Part shown: one piece after another, positions 33,842 through 41,895 of the stretch
How the letters are laid out: the number at the start of each line of letters is the position of its first letter
How positions within the stretch are numbered: the stretch's first letter is position 1
NCBI RefSeq assembly: GCF_003688595.1
Contig: NZ_RCWT01000011.1
Location: 186,001-250,000, forward strand
Source of the DNA: Sphingomonas sp. PP-F2F-G114-C0414
Lineage (GTDB): Bacteria > Pseudomonadota > Alphaproteobacteria > Sphingomonadales > Sphingomonadaceae
Length of the DNA: 64,000 bases
Direction: 5' to 3'
Program-made: the position numbers and the translations under genes
Notes under the pieces: generated by a model
What the model was told of the DNA's origin: nothing
Databases searched by the model: none
The model's input: the letters and a program-made list of their open reading frames with translations, nothing else

Positions 33842-34393
33842 GTGATCAAGGTAGGGCGGTGGCTTGGATATGCGGGCGCAGCAATAATACTGGCGGCCAT
33901 TTTTTGGCTTGGCCATGTTTCGATTGATTTGTTCATTGCCGCTCCAGCCACCGTCCGCCTTGGCGTTTTGACCGCGGCGGTATCTGTATTAACGTTTGTA
34001 TTTAATAACTCTCGTCAGCAGACACGTGAGATAAATTCGAGACAGTTTTCCGACAAACGGGAAGCCTATCAAAAGTTTTTTGACTTTCTTTTTGAGATAT
34101 TCTCGGCTCAAAAGAAAGGGATCGAACATAGCGATGATGATCTGATAGAGCGAATGCATAATATAACGAAAGGATTGATGGTATGGGGGAGCGCAAGAAC
34201 GATAAATCAATATAACCAGTTTATGCGAAATGCGATTAACCCTCCTGAAAATCCATTAGACCAGTTTAGAAATGTCGAAAGTCTTCTCAAAGCGTTTCGT
34301 CAGGATTTGGGTCACGACGATCGAAAATTAGAGGCCTTTGGACTCTCGAAATTAATACTAAAAGCCGATGAGCATGATAAATTGAAATCTTAG
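33842..34393 (+). CDS. AT-rich hypothetical membrane protein
   Basis: 183 residues from GTG 33842, four bases after the nrdB stop. Two membrane helices (about 6-26 and 35-52), then a charged, probably helical cytosolic domain (SRQQTREINSRQFSDKREAY onward) ending in DEHDKLKS. Codon use is markedly A/T-rich, unlike nrdB, which suggests acquisition. No family is recognised; the layout (two helices plus a coiled cytosolic domain) is found in many uncharacterised proteins of mobile or defence loci, but nothing here proves that. An ATG further upstream does not exist in frame outside nrdB. Confidence 0.62.
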   Translation: MIKVGRWLGYAGAAIILAAIFWLGHVSIDLFIAAPATVRLGVLTAAVSVLTFVFNNSRQQTREINSRQFSDKREAYQKFFDFLFEIFSAQKKGIEHSDDDLIERMHNITKGLMVWGSARTINQYNQFMRNAINPPENPLDQFRNVESLLKAFRQDLGHDDRKLEAFGLSKLILKADEHDKLKS

Positions 34394-34637
34394 CGCCTAT
34401 TAACCTATTGCCGCTGGAGATAATCGCTGGCGCAGGCCTCGGTGAAATATAGCGCAACTTTACTGTTGAGCTTTTTAAACGACCGTACTGCCAGTTGATC
34501 CGCGGCCGATGTGATCGCACGCAACAGCGTAGTGACACGACCACTCGCCGATCCCGCGTATTTAGCACTCGGCCGCCAAGCCGAAGCTTGACTCGCTGAA
34601 CTCACTTACGGCACCACGTTTATGGGAGAAGACGACG
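34394..34637. other. AT-richer intergenic stretch, no supported gene
   Basis: 244 bp between the AT-rich membrane gene and the hydrolase gene. A 66-codon minus-strand frame (34405-34605) starts with GTG and has no ribosome binding site; it is not called. No clear terminator or repeat. Confidence 0.5.
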
Positions 34638-35186
34638 ATGCCAGACGTTTACAAGATCTTCATCGGAGGTGGCGGCGACGACTGGTTCAGTCACATCGTA
34701 GAAAGCTATGCGGAGCAATACCGCAAGAGCAATCCGACGTATCAATGTCCGTATTTCAGCTGGACCGCCGGTAGCGGAATCGTTTCTACACTGGAAAACG
34801 CTGCAAAGGGCAGCTTCATCACAGTGATCGGTCATAGCTACGGCGCGGATACCGCATTTTCCGCAATCCAGCGTGGACGCCCAGTCAACACGTTGATCAG
34901 CATCGATCCGGTCGGCCGGTTTCGACCTGCTTGGGCCACGATCAGCGGACGCTGCCTCACCTGGCTAAACGTTCGAGCGGAACCGTCCGAAGGGAATCGC
35001 TCAACCGACGATACGATCGCAAGCCTTGGCGGCAAATACCCGCCCCCACCCGCACCGGGCCAACCGGGCGCTCCCACCTATGCCTTGACGGCGGACGCGA
35101 CCCATGGTGCGTTCTCGCAAATGATGCGAACTTCCACCTCGAACGGTATCAGCGGAAAGTCGCTGCTCGGCGGCCATGGCGTCTAG
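34638..35186 (+). CDS. Alpha/beta-hydrolase-like protein (lipase/thioesterase type)
   Basis: 182 residues. Nucleophile elbow GHSYG (65-69, Ser67) after the strand SFITVI, a candidate acid Asp90 in LISIDPVG, and a candidate His156 in ADATHGAF make a plausible Ser-Asp-His triad in a short hydrolase core. No signal peptide. A Pro/Gly-rich loop (KYPPPPAPGQPGAP, about 133-146) precedes the His. GGAG lies nine bases before ATG 34638. Its end overlaps the start of the next gene, which encodes an N-terminally anchored protein, so the two are probably expressed together. Substrate unknown; esterase, thioesterase or phospholipase are possible. Confidence 0.75.
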   Translation: MPDVYKIFIGGGGDDWFSHIVESYAEQYRKSNPTYQCPYFSWTAGSGIVSTLENAAKGSFITVIGHSYGADTAFSAIQRGRPVNTLISIDPVGRFRPAWATISGRCLTWLNVRAEPSEGNRSTDDTIASLGGKYPPPPAPGQPGAPTYALTADATHGAFSQMMRTSTSNGISGKSLLGGHGV

Positions 35187-35655
35187 TCGCATGGCGCGTG
35201 TCGCACGTATCGTAGCTGTAGCGCTGGCGTTGCTGGCGGCGGGGCTGGTGATAGCAATCGCTTTGCTGTTCCCTTGGGGACCCATTTCCGGACTGAGAGT
35301 AGAGAACGCTCGTCGCACTACCGCACCGCCACGGATCGTGGTCATCTTTTCGACACCGACCACGATCGAGGCGATACTGAAGCGCAAGCGTGCCGGATTC
35401 ATCAGAGCAAAGTTGTCGGACTGCCGCACCGGCGACACCTTGGCGAGCGAGGTCGTGGCCCAGCGGGCAGGCTATCTTCGCGACGATGGTCGCGTCCAAC
35501 GCCGGCCCCGCCCCTCTTCGCCGGCCAGCTACGTGGCGATCTTCGACGACGTTACCGATCGACAAGGGCAATTATGCTTCTCGCTTGATGGCGGCAGCAT
35601 GTGGGCCGGCAAACTCTGGTCGGACCAGATACCGCTGACGCTTACACCCGGCTGA
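35176..35655 (+). CDS. N-terminally anchored periplasmic protein, partner of the hydrolase gene
   Basis: 159 residues from ATG 35176 (or 154 from ATG 35191). One membrane anchor (about 12-34, ALALLAAGLVIAIALLFPWG), then a likely periplasmic domain with two cysteines (LSDCRTG and GQLCFSL) that could form a disulfide. No family recognised. It overlaps the hydrolase gene by 11 bases at the start, and its last 14 bases overlap the end of the opposite-strand nuclease gene. The pairing of a soluble hydrolase with a periplasmic anchored protein is compatible with an inhibitor or immunity role, but other roles are equally open. Confidence 0.68.
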   Translation: MASSRMARVARIVAVALALLAAGLVIAIALLFPWGPISGLRVENARRTTAPPRIVVIFSTPTTIEAILKRKRAGFIRAKLSDCRTGDTLASEVVAQRAGYLRDDGRVQRRPRPSSPASYVAIFDDVTDRQGQLCFSLDGGSMWAGKLWSDQIPLTLTPG

Positions 35656-36451
35656 CCGCGCACCACCCGGCCCGCTTGCCGCCACCATAACGGCGCGCGA
35701 GACCGTGGCGGACCAATAAGGCCCCCAGTGACACCCCGTCGCGCTCGACGATGCGCAGTTTGCGGCCGTAGCGATCGACGTCGCGCTTGATCGGGGTCAG
35801 CGTGAAGGGGCCGGCGTTGAGCAGCGCCTGCATCTTCAGCGTCGCCGCCTGCCCCAGACGCGCTTCGCGGGCGCAGCGCGGCGGGTGGGTCTCCGGCGTG
35901 TCGATGTCGGCGATGCGGATCTTGGTACCCGCCATCCAGAACGTGTCGCCGTCGACCATGCAGTCGATCCGCTTGGCGTGGCCGCAGATCGTGAAGCGCG
36001 CGGAGACCGCCTTGCCGCCCGAGAGCGCGTACGCCGCCGCCGCCACGGTCGACGCCGCGCTGGCGACACCCGCCGCGGTGGCGAGCGCGCCGGTGGCTGT
36101 GGTGGCGGCACCGGCCTTGGTCGCGGTGCCGGCAGCCGCGGCTGCAGCGGACGACGCCTCCGCCTTGGCGGCATCCGCCGCCTTGCTCCAGCCACCCGGC
36201 ACGCGCAGATGCCCGGCGGGCCAGGCGATGCCGAACCCGGTCGGCCATTCGATTTTCAATCCCGGCGGCACCAGCGCCGACCAGTCGATCTGGCGGATCA
36301 CCGGCATCATCAGCCCGAGCAGCACGCCGTAGAACACCAGGCGGAGCTGCAGCAGCACCCCCGGCGCGGCACCGCGGCCCGAGCCACCGCGGCGCGTCGC
36401 ACCGGCACGATCGCCACTGAGCAACCGCATGAAATCAAACACATACTCCAT
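35642..36451 (-). CDS. Membrane-anchored thermonuclease-like protein (SNase domain)
   Basis: 269 residues. N-terminal part has a hydrophobic helix (about 32-52, LRLVFYGVLLGLMMPVI), then an Ala/Thr-rich linker (about 95-145), then a staphylococcal-nuclease fold: CMVDGDTF, IRIADIDTPE, DRYGRKLR and GVSLGALLVRHGLARRY. The Asp/Arg/Asp/Glu/Arg active-site positions known from SNase are all present, so it is probably an active Ca-dependent nuclease held at the membrane. ATG 36451 is used; ATG 36430 is possible. The stop overlaps the end of the plus-strand anchored-protein gene by 14 bases. Confidence 0.85.
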   Translation of the reverse strand: MEYVFDFMRLLSGDRAGATRRGGSGRGAAPGVLLQLRLVFYGVLLGLMMPVIRQIDWSALVPPGLKIEWPTGFGIAWPAGHLRVPGGWSKAADAAKAEASSAAAAAAGTATKAGAATTATGALATAAGVASAASTVAAAAYALSGGKAVSARFTICGHAKRIDCMVDGDTFWMAGTKIRIADIDTPETHPPRCAREARLGQAATLKMQALLNAGPFTLTPIKRDVDRYGRKLRIVERDGVSLGALLVRHGLARRYGGGKRAGWCAVSRV

Positions 36452-37202
36452 CGTCCGTCGCGCGTACGCGCGCGCGCGAGGATGTCACCCTCACCCCCGG
36501 TCGCATTGCGCCGAGCGGAGTCGGAAACGAGGCGAACGCATCGTGAACATCGAGTGCGGTCGGTCGCCGACGGCAAACCGCTTCCGCCACACCGATCCGA
36601 CATCGATCCTCATGGCTTCGCGAGTATCCCATCCGCCCTTTGCCATGCTCACCGAAAGCGCCCGTCAAGGCGGGAAGCCGCCGTGCCCCACCGCAGGTAG
36701 GCATATCGTGGAACTGCCACCACGCTTCACGGGGGAACGACGCGTGCAAATCGGGTCGAAGCGCGGTCGCGATCCGGAAAAGACGTCCTGCCCCCTAGGG
36801 GCATCCGCTCGGCAAGGGTCCGCGTCCCGTGTGCGAACGGTGCCGACGACGACAGCGCGCCGGTCAGCCGCGCTTTCCGGCTGGCCCCGATCTTCGCCAG
36901 CAACGACGCCGAAAGGTTGCGGGACGCTCTGCGAGAGGCAGCTCGACATGGCGAGCGCATCGTGCCGGCCACGAAAGCGATCGACACACCGAGAGGCAGT
37001 GGCGCGCCCCCTGTGCATGACGAGGTTTTGCTGTCCTACACCGCGCGACCGTGCGCAGATCGGCGCATGGCCCCGCACCCTCCCCAACCGGATCGACCCC
37101 CAATTGATCGACGACGCGTGCAGGACATGCACGGTATCGCGCCAGCGTCTGCACTTCGTGCACTTCCAGCGCCCAACCCGTTGAAAACGCCAGATACACG
37201 AA
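36452..37202. other. 750-bp region without a recognised gene
   Basis: Several open frames exist on both strands but none has a ribosome binding site and family features. In one plus-strand frame around 36880-36980 the translation briefly looks protein-like (APIFASNDAERLRDALREA), which may be a decayed gene or chance in GC-rich DNA. No RNA gene signature (tmRNA, RNase P, SRP) was found by eye. Confidence 0.4.
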
Positions 37203-37230
37203 GGGCGGGAAGTGTTGCCACTCCCCGCCC
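37203..37230 (-). terminator. Possible terminator hairpin of the outer-membrane protein gene
   Basis: GGGCGGGAAGTG and CACTCCCCGCCC form a 12-bp stem with one mismatch and a TTGC loop, 43 bases after the stop at 37274. It lacks a proper U run (TTCGTGTATC on the minus strand), so termination is uncertain. Confidence 0.45.
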
Positions 37231-37273
37231 CCATGCCGTCACATCAGGCCTTGCCCGTTGCCGGGCGCAAGGC

Positions 37274-37945
37274 TCAGAAGTGCGTGATGATGCCGAGCAT
37301 CGGACGGAAGCTCTGCGCCGTGCCGAAGGTGTTGACCTCGGCGCGGATGCGGAAGCCGGCGTTGCCGGTGATGCCCTTGAGGCCGATGCTCTGCGGACCG
37401 ACTTCTGCGCCGATGCCGTAGGTCACCGCGTTGTAGTCACGGTTGGTGCGGCCGCCATTGGTCGAGAACTGCGCGAAGTGGTCGAAATTGACCCACTGGT
37501 AGCCGACCTTGCCGTAGAAGATGCCGCTGTCGCCGGCGCGGAAGCCGAAGCGGCCTGCTGCGCCATATTCCCAATCGATGTTGCCATCGACGCCCTTGAT
37601 GACGTTGCCTTCGACACCGACGAAGACCGGGCCGAGCGGCACGTTGACGCCGACGACGCCCTGCACCAGCGCGCCGTCCGCGCGGTAGTTGTTACGGACC
37701 GAGCCGTCCGAGTTCAGCGCGCGCGGGATGCCGTGGTTGCCGACGTTGTCGAACTGCTCCCAGCCGCCCATGATGCCGACATAGGGCTCGATCCCGAACG
37801 CCTTGGAGCCGTCGGGAGCGGCTGCTTCGCCGGGGGCTGCGCTGTTGTCAGCGGGAACCGGGGCCGGGGCCGCCATGTCCTGTGCGAAAACAGGCGCTGC
37901 GAATGCGGTGGCAGCGAGGACGAGAGCCAGGGAAAGCGTACGCAT
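37274..37945 (-). CDS. Outer-membrane beta-barrel protein (opacity/OmpW-like)
   Basis: 223 residues. Signal peptide MRTLSLALVLAATAFAAPVF with cleavage likely after VFA, a Pro/Ala-rich linker (about 24-48), then alternating amphipathic strands with Gly/aromatic residues (GIEPYVGIMGGWEQF ... FGFRAGDSGIFYGKVGYQW) and a C-terminal Phe (GIITHF), the BamA recognition ending. Probably an eight-stranded porin-like or structural barrel. AAGG lies nine bases before ATG 37945. The long frame upstream of this start is not coding. Two palindromes lie about 90-150 bases upstream. Confidence 0.88.
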   Translation of the reverse strand: MRTLSLALVLAATAFAAPVFAQDMAAPAPVPADNSAAPGEAAAPDGSKAFGIEPYVGIMGGWEQFDNVGNHGIPRALNSDGSVRNNYRADGALVQGVVGVNVPLGPVFVGVEGNVIKGVDGNIDWEYGAAGRFGFRAGDSGIFYGKVGYQWVNFDHFAQFSTNGGRTNRDYNAVTYGIGAEVGPQSIGLKGITGNAGFRIRAEVNTFGTAQSFRPMLGIITHF

Positions 37946-38033
37946 GGAAATAGACCTTCTATCGTTGATTACGTGGCCCCCGTCCGACGATGTGCGGCTT
38001 GGTCCAGGCAAGTCGAAACCGGCGGGCGTCCGC

Positions 38034-38094
38034 TTTGTTGCAACAAAAAGAGCGCGAACCCCGGAACCTTCCAAAGGTGTTGCAATGCAGCAAC
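38034..38094. promoter_or_regulatory. Two related palindromes upstream of the outer-membrane protein gene
   Basis: TTTGTTGCAACAAA (38034-38047, perfect) and GTTGCAATGCAGCAAC (38079-38094), sharing GTTGC/GCAAC half-sites, in the gap between the divergent outer-membrane protein gene and the 75-residue gene. They could be operators for a dimeric regulator. The regulator is unknown. Confidence 0.4.
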
Positions 38095-38231
38095 GCTTCC
38101 TGTCGCCGCGATGAACATATCGTGGCGAACTCAAGGCAATAGTGGCAGAAATGCAGCGGTAGATCACGTTAGCGGAGTCGTTAACCGTGTCGCTCAAGAT
38201 CGTCGCAACGATCAGCGGATAGGCCATCTGC

Positions 38232-38459
38232 ATGGGTTTCGCGCGTCTTTTCCGCAGTCGCTGGGCGGCGGTGTTCTGGTCGGCGGGAATCCTGTGGACG
38301 GCGTATGACATCGCCGACAGCGCACCCGCTCCAGCCCCCGAAGCGGCATCGCCGAACGCCACCGCGCCAAAAACCGATGCAGGCGAGCCGGCCACGCAAG
38401 ATGCGACCGGCTCGGGGTTCGACATGCACGATTTGCAAATTCTCGCCAACGCGGGCTGA
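38232..38459 (+). CDS. Small membrane-anchored protein (75 aa)
   Basis: 75 residues: basic start MGFARLFRSRWAA, one helix (FWSAGILWTAYDIAD), then an Ala/Pro-rich tail ending DLQILANAG. AGG eight bases before ATG 38232. The composition fits a single-pass inner-membrane protein with a periplasmic tail. No family recognised; real-gene status rests on start, signal-anchor-like N-terminus and ribosome binding site. Confidence 0.55.
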   Translation: MGFARLFRSRWAAVFWSAGILWTAYDIADSAPAPAPEAASPNATAPKTDAGEPATQDATGSGFDMHDLQILANAG

Positions 38460-38504
38460 CGGCACCGGAGATCTTCTCCCCATGCCCGCCAGCCCGGCGT
38501 TCGT

Positions 38505-38849
38505 TCAGGGCTTCATCGCGACGTCGTCGGCATCCTTCAGGTCTTCGTCGTCGTCGATCGTGTCGTCGTCGAGTTCGTCCTGGACGTCGTCCTCGTCCAT
38601 GTCGGCTTCGTCCATCGTCACCGACGAGTCCGTCTCGCCGACCTCTTCTGAGTCCATCTTGGTCTCGTCGATCGACTCGTCGTCGGTGTCGTCTTCGCCC
38701 AGATCGGGTTCGAGGTCGGTCAGGATGATGCCGTCGCTCGGCCCGTTGCGCGTGGCTTCGAGGATCTCGGCGCGCTGGCTCTCGTCATAGCCCTCTTCGT
38801 CATAGCCGTCGTCGCCCGAACCGGCACTCGGCACCTGATGTCCGCCCAT
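38505..38849 (-). CDS. Highly acidic Asp/Glu-rich hypothetical protein
   Basis: 114 residues. After MGGHQVPSAGSGDD and a short ordered-looking part (SQRAEILEATRNGPSDGIIL), the C-terminal two thirds are Asp/Glu-rich with SDSE/DDDTIDDDED runs, predicted disordered and strongly negative. GGGAG lies seven bases before ATG 38849; a GTG two codons upstream is less good. No function predicted; polyanionic proteins of this type can bind basic proteins or ions. Confidence 0.62.
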   Translation of the reverse strand: MGGHQVPSAGSGDDGYDEEGYDESQRAEILEATRNGPSDGIILTDLEPDLGEDDTDDESIDETKMDSEEVGETDSSVTMDEADMDEDDVQDELDDDTIDDDEDLKDADDVAMKP

Positions 38850-38928
38850 GGTCACACTCCCTCGTTCCAGGACGCCTGCGTTTTGCAGGCCTACCGGATG
38901 CGAACGGTGGACGCGTGCGGTGGTTCCT

Positions 38929-40188
38929 TCAAGCGCGGACGGGCGCCGTCGACGCAGGCCGAAACAGGCGACCGCGTTCGGTGATCAAAATGGACACAAG
39001 CGCGGCGAGCCCTGCGAGCAGGAACCCGCCGACCAGCGGCACGGTGGTGCCGTCGAACGCCTGCCCGATCAGCGCGCCGAACACCGCGCCGACGGTGACG
39101 CTCAGGAACCCCTGCACGCTCGACGCTGTACCGGCGATCCGCCCCATATTCTCCATCGCCATCGCCGAGAAGTTCGACGTCGCCAGCCCGAAACAGCCGA
39201 GCGTAAGCGCCTGGAAGACCGCAAAGCTGACCAAAGTCTCGAACCCGATCTCGATCGCGAACAGGTGGACGAGCGACACCAGGATCAGCACCGACAGCGC
39301 GCCATGGCTGATCAACCGAGTCCCCAGCCGCATCACGATCCGCGAGTTGAGCAGATTGCACGCCGCCATCGTCACCGACGTCGTCGCGAAGATCAGCGCG
39401 AGCAAAGTCGGCTTGTGGAACACGTCCGCCATGATCTGCTGGATCGAATTGAGATAGCCGTACAGCGCGCCCATCAACGCAGTCGAGGCGAGCGTGTAGC
39501 CGAGTGAATTGCGATCGACGAGCGTCTGCCGCCAGTCGCTCAGGATACGTCCCGGCGTGATCGGCAGGACGTCTTCGGGCGCCAGCGTCTCGGGCATCCG
39601 CAGGTAGAACCAGATCAGCACGCCCAGCGTCAGCACCGCGACCGTCCAGAAGATCGCGCGCCAGTCGCCGAACTGCAGCACCGTCCAGCCGAACGTCGGC
39701 GCGAGGATCGGGACGATCATGAACACCATGAACGCAATCGACATCACCCGCGCCATCGCCCGCCCGTGATAGCAATCGCGGACCAAAGCGATCGTCGCAA
39801 CGCGCGCCGCGGCGATCACTGCGCCCCCGAATGCACGCGCCGCCAGCAGCAGCGTGAAGCTGCCCGCAGTCGCGCACGCGACGTTGGCGATGATGTACAG
39901 GACGAGCGACCAGAGCAGCACCGCCCGCCGCCCGAACCGATCCGCGAGCGGCCCGTGGACGAGTTGCGCCGCACCGAACCCGATCACGAACGCGGTGACG
40001 ACGAACTGCCGCCCGTTCTCGGTCGCGACGCCGAGCGAGTCGCCGATCGCCGGCAGTGCTGGCAGCATCGAGTCGATGCCAAGCGCAGTCAGCGACATTA
40101 GCGAGGCGACGAGCGCGACGAACTCGACGAAACCGATCGGCGCGCCGCGCATCGCTGGCGCGTCGGATTGGGGATCCTGGGTCTGCAT
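38929..40188 (-). CDS. MFS drug-resistance transporter, Bcr/CflA type
   Basis: 419 residues, 12 membrane helices. MFS motif A is HGPLADRFGRRAVLL (about 77-91), and the conserved N-terminal ALGIDSMLPALPAIG (about 35-49) with RAFGGAVIAAARVATIALVRD (key RAxxGA) marks the Bcr/CflA drug:H+ antiporter branch. It probably exports antibiotics or metabolites across the inner membrane. ATG 40188 faces the lipoprotein gene across a gap with a perfect inverted repeat at 40283-40302. Confidence 0.92.
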   Translation of the reverse strand: MQTQDPQSDAPAMRGAPIGFVEFVALVASLMSLTALGIDSMLPALPAIGDSLGVATENGRQFVVTAFVIGFGAAQLVHGPLADRFGRRAVLLWSLVLYIIANVACATAGSFTLLLAARAFGGAVIAAARVATIALVRDCYHGRAMARVMSIAFMVFMIVPILAPTFGWTVLQFGDWRAIFWTVAVLTLGVLIWFYLRMPETLAPEDVLPITPGRILSDWRQTLVDRNSLGYTLASTALMGALYGYLNSIQQIMADVFHKPTLLALIFATTSVTMAACNLLNSRIVMRLGTRLISHGALSVLILVSLVHLFAIEIGFETLVSFAVFQALTLGCFGLATSNFSAMAMENMGRIAGTASSVQGFLSVTVGAVFGALIGQAFDGTTVPLVGGFLLAGLAALVSILITERGRLFRPASTAPVRA

Positions 40189-40282
40189 GATGCGTGCGCC
40201 TTTACCCGCTCGGCTGGTCTTGCGGAACCCGCTAACCGGCGCAGTTCCGAGATGATTGCGCGATACGTCGACGCCTCCTATC

Positions 40283-40302
40283 TGTATTGTCAGAACAATA
40301 CA
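40283..40302. promoter_or_regulatory. Perfect inverted repeat in the Bcr/CflA-lipoprotein divergent gap
   Basis: TGTATTGT, four bases (CAGA), ACAATACA. An AT-rich 8-bp dyad in a GC-rich intergenic region, 95 bases upstream of the transporter start and 15 bases upstream of the lipoprotein start. It has the size of a TetR- or MarR-type operator, but no such regulator gene is adjacent. Confidence 0.5.
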
Positions 40303-40316
40303 CTTCGGAGACAGTC

Positions 40317-40814
40317 ATGATCCGTCCGCTCTTTACCGCTGCTGTAGGCCTTACCAGCGTGCTCGCTTTGTCCGCCTGCGATCGCTCGAACGAAGGCGCA
40401 TCGGTCTCGATCAACGCCGATGGCGGGAACGTGCTCGGCGCGATCAACGGTGAGACCGGCGAGATGAAGATCGACGTGCCGGGCTTTCAGGGCTCGGTGA
40501 AGCTGCCGAAGATCAAGATCGACACGAGCAATTTCGATCTCAACGGCGTGCGCCTGTATCCGGGGTCGTCCATCAAGACGCTCAACATCGTCGGCGACGA
40601 CAAGGCGGGTGGATTACGCGTCGCCTTCGCCAGCCCGGCAACACCCACTATCGTCCGCGACTGGTTCGCACAGCGGCTCGGCAAGGTCGGCTACCAGGTC
40701 CATCCCGAGGGCGCGAACCTGATCGGCACGACCGACGAGAACAAACCCTTCCGCCTCGAACTCGCGCCCGACGGAAAGGACAAGGCGACCGGCACGATCG
40801 TCATCAGCGGCTAG
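40317..40814 (+). CDS. Lipoprotein of unknown function
   Basis: 165 residues. Lipoprotein signal with lipobox LSAC (about 18-21), then a Gly/Lys-rich domain (VSINADGGNVLGAINGETGE) and a C-terminal part with GGLRVAFASPATPTIVRDWF. GGAG lies six bases before ATG 40317. It belongs with small sphingomonad lipoproteins without known function. Divergent from the Bcr/CflA transporter; the dyad lies just upstream. Confidence 0.82.
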   Translation: MIRPLFTAAVGLTSVLALSACDRSNEGASVSINADGGNVLGAINGETGEMKIDVPGFQGSVKLPKIKIDTSNFDLNGVRLYPGSSIKTLNIVGDDKAGGLRVAFASPATPTIVRDWFAQRLGKVGYQVHPEGANLIGTTDENKPFRLELAPDGKDKATGTIVISG

Positions 40815-40930
40815 TCTACGATCGCGCGCCCAAGGAGAGGATTGAAATCTCGCCCCACCCTAACCCAGGCATTTGGCACGCCACCCCCGATCGCCTATAT
40901 CGGGCATCCCCCAAACCGGACACGCACCCC

Positions 40931-41887
40931 ATGCTCGATACGCCCGCCGCCCAGGTCCCGACGCTCAGCCTTGCCACGCAGGATACCGACCCCGACGGTT
41001 TCGCCGCCGCGTTCGGCGAATCCTTAGAGCGGTTCGGCTTCGCGATCGTCGCCGACCACGGCATCCCCGCCGACCTGATCGAGCGCGCCTGGGCCGAGAC
41101 CAAGCTCCTGTTCGACCTCCCCGAGGACGAGAAGCGCGGCTATCATATCCCCGGCGGCGGCGGCGCGCGCGGCTACACGCCGTTCAAGACCGAGATCGCC
41201 AAGGATGCCAAGGTCGTCGACCTCAAGGAATTCTGGCACGTCGGCCGCGAACTCCCCGAGGGTCATCGTTACGCGGACACGATGGCCCCCAACGTCTGGC
41301 CGACGCGTCCCGAAGGTTTCAAGCCGGTCTTCCTCGAACTGTTCGCCGCATTCGACCGCGCCGGCGACAAGCTCCTCTCGGCGATCGCACGCCACCTGAA
41401 GCTCAAGCCCGACTGGTTCGACCCGGCGGTGAAGGACGGCAACAGCATCCTCCGCCTGCTCCACTACCCGCCGATCCCCGCCGATGCGGAAGGCGTCCGC
41501 GCCGGCGCGCATGAGGATATCAACCTCATCACGCTGCTGCTCGGCGCCGAGGAAGCCGGGCTCGAACTGCTCGACCGCGCGAACGGCCGCTGGCTGTCGA
41601 TCAAGCCGCCCGAGGGCGCGATGGTCGTCAACGTCGGCGACATGCTCCAGCGGCTGACCAACAACGTGCTGCCCTCGACCACGCACCGCGTCGTCAACCC
41701 GCCCCCCGAACGCCGCGGCCACTCGCGCTATTCGATGCCGTTCTTCCTGCACCCCGCGCCGGACTTCCTGATCGAGACGCTGCCGGGGACAATCACGCCG
41801 GACAATGCGAACCGCTATCCGACCCCGATCACCGCGCATGACTACCTGTACGAACGGCTGGTCGAGATCGGGCTCATCAAGAAGTAG
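40931..41887 (+). CDS. Isopenicillin-N-synthase-like 2-oxoglutarate/Fe(II) oxygenase
   Basis: 318 residues. N-terminal DIOX_N region (GFAIVADHGI, YHIPGGGGARGYTPFKTE) and C-terminal cupin core with Fe ligands His and Asp in GAHEDINLITLL (about 190-202) and His in PSTTHRVVNP (about 255), followed by RYSMPFFLHP where Arg/Ser bind the cosubstrate. The overall pattern is the IPNS/ACC-oxidase-like family found across bacteria; the substrate is not predictable. It stands alone on the plus strand, followed by family B and A repeats. Confidence 0.93.
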   Translation: MLDTPAAQVPTLSLATQDTDPDGFAAAFGESLERFGFAIVADHGIPADLIERAWAETKLLFDLPEDEKRGYHIPGGGGARGYTPFKTEIAKDAKVVDLKEFWHVGRELPEGHRYADTMAPNVWPTRPEGFKPVFLELFAAFDRAGDKLLSAIARHLKLKPDWFDPAVKDGNSILRLLHYPPIPADAEGVRAGAHEDINLITLLLGAEEAGLELLDRANGRWLSIKPPEGAMVVNVGDMLQRLTNNVLPSTTHRVVNPPPERRGHSRYSMPFFLHPAPDFLIETLPGTITPDNANRYPTPITAHDYLYERLVEIGLIKK

Positions 41888-41895
41888 AGGCAGCA

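Noticed and set aside
34405..34605. 66-codon minus-strand frame between the AT-rich gene and the hydrolase gene
   Set aside because: GTG start without ribosome binding site and no recognised family, although the composition is not clearly wrong.
36665..37234. 189-codon minus-strand frame
   Set aside because: Cys/Arg-rich, no start signal, no family resemblance; overlaps a probable terminator hairpin.
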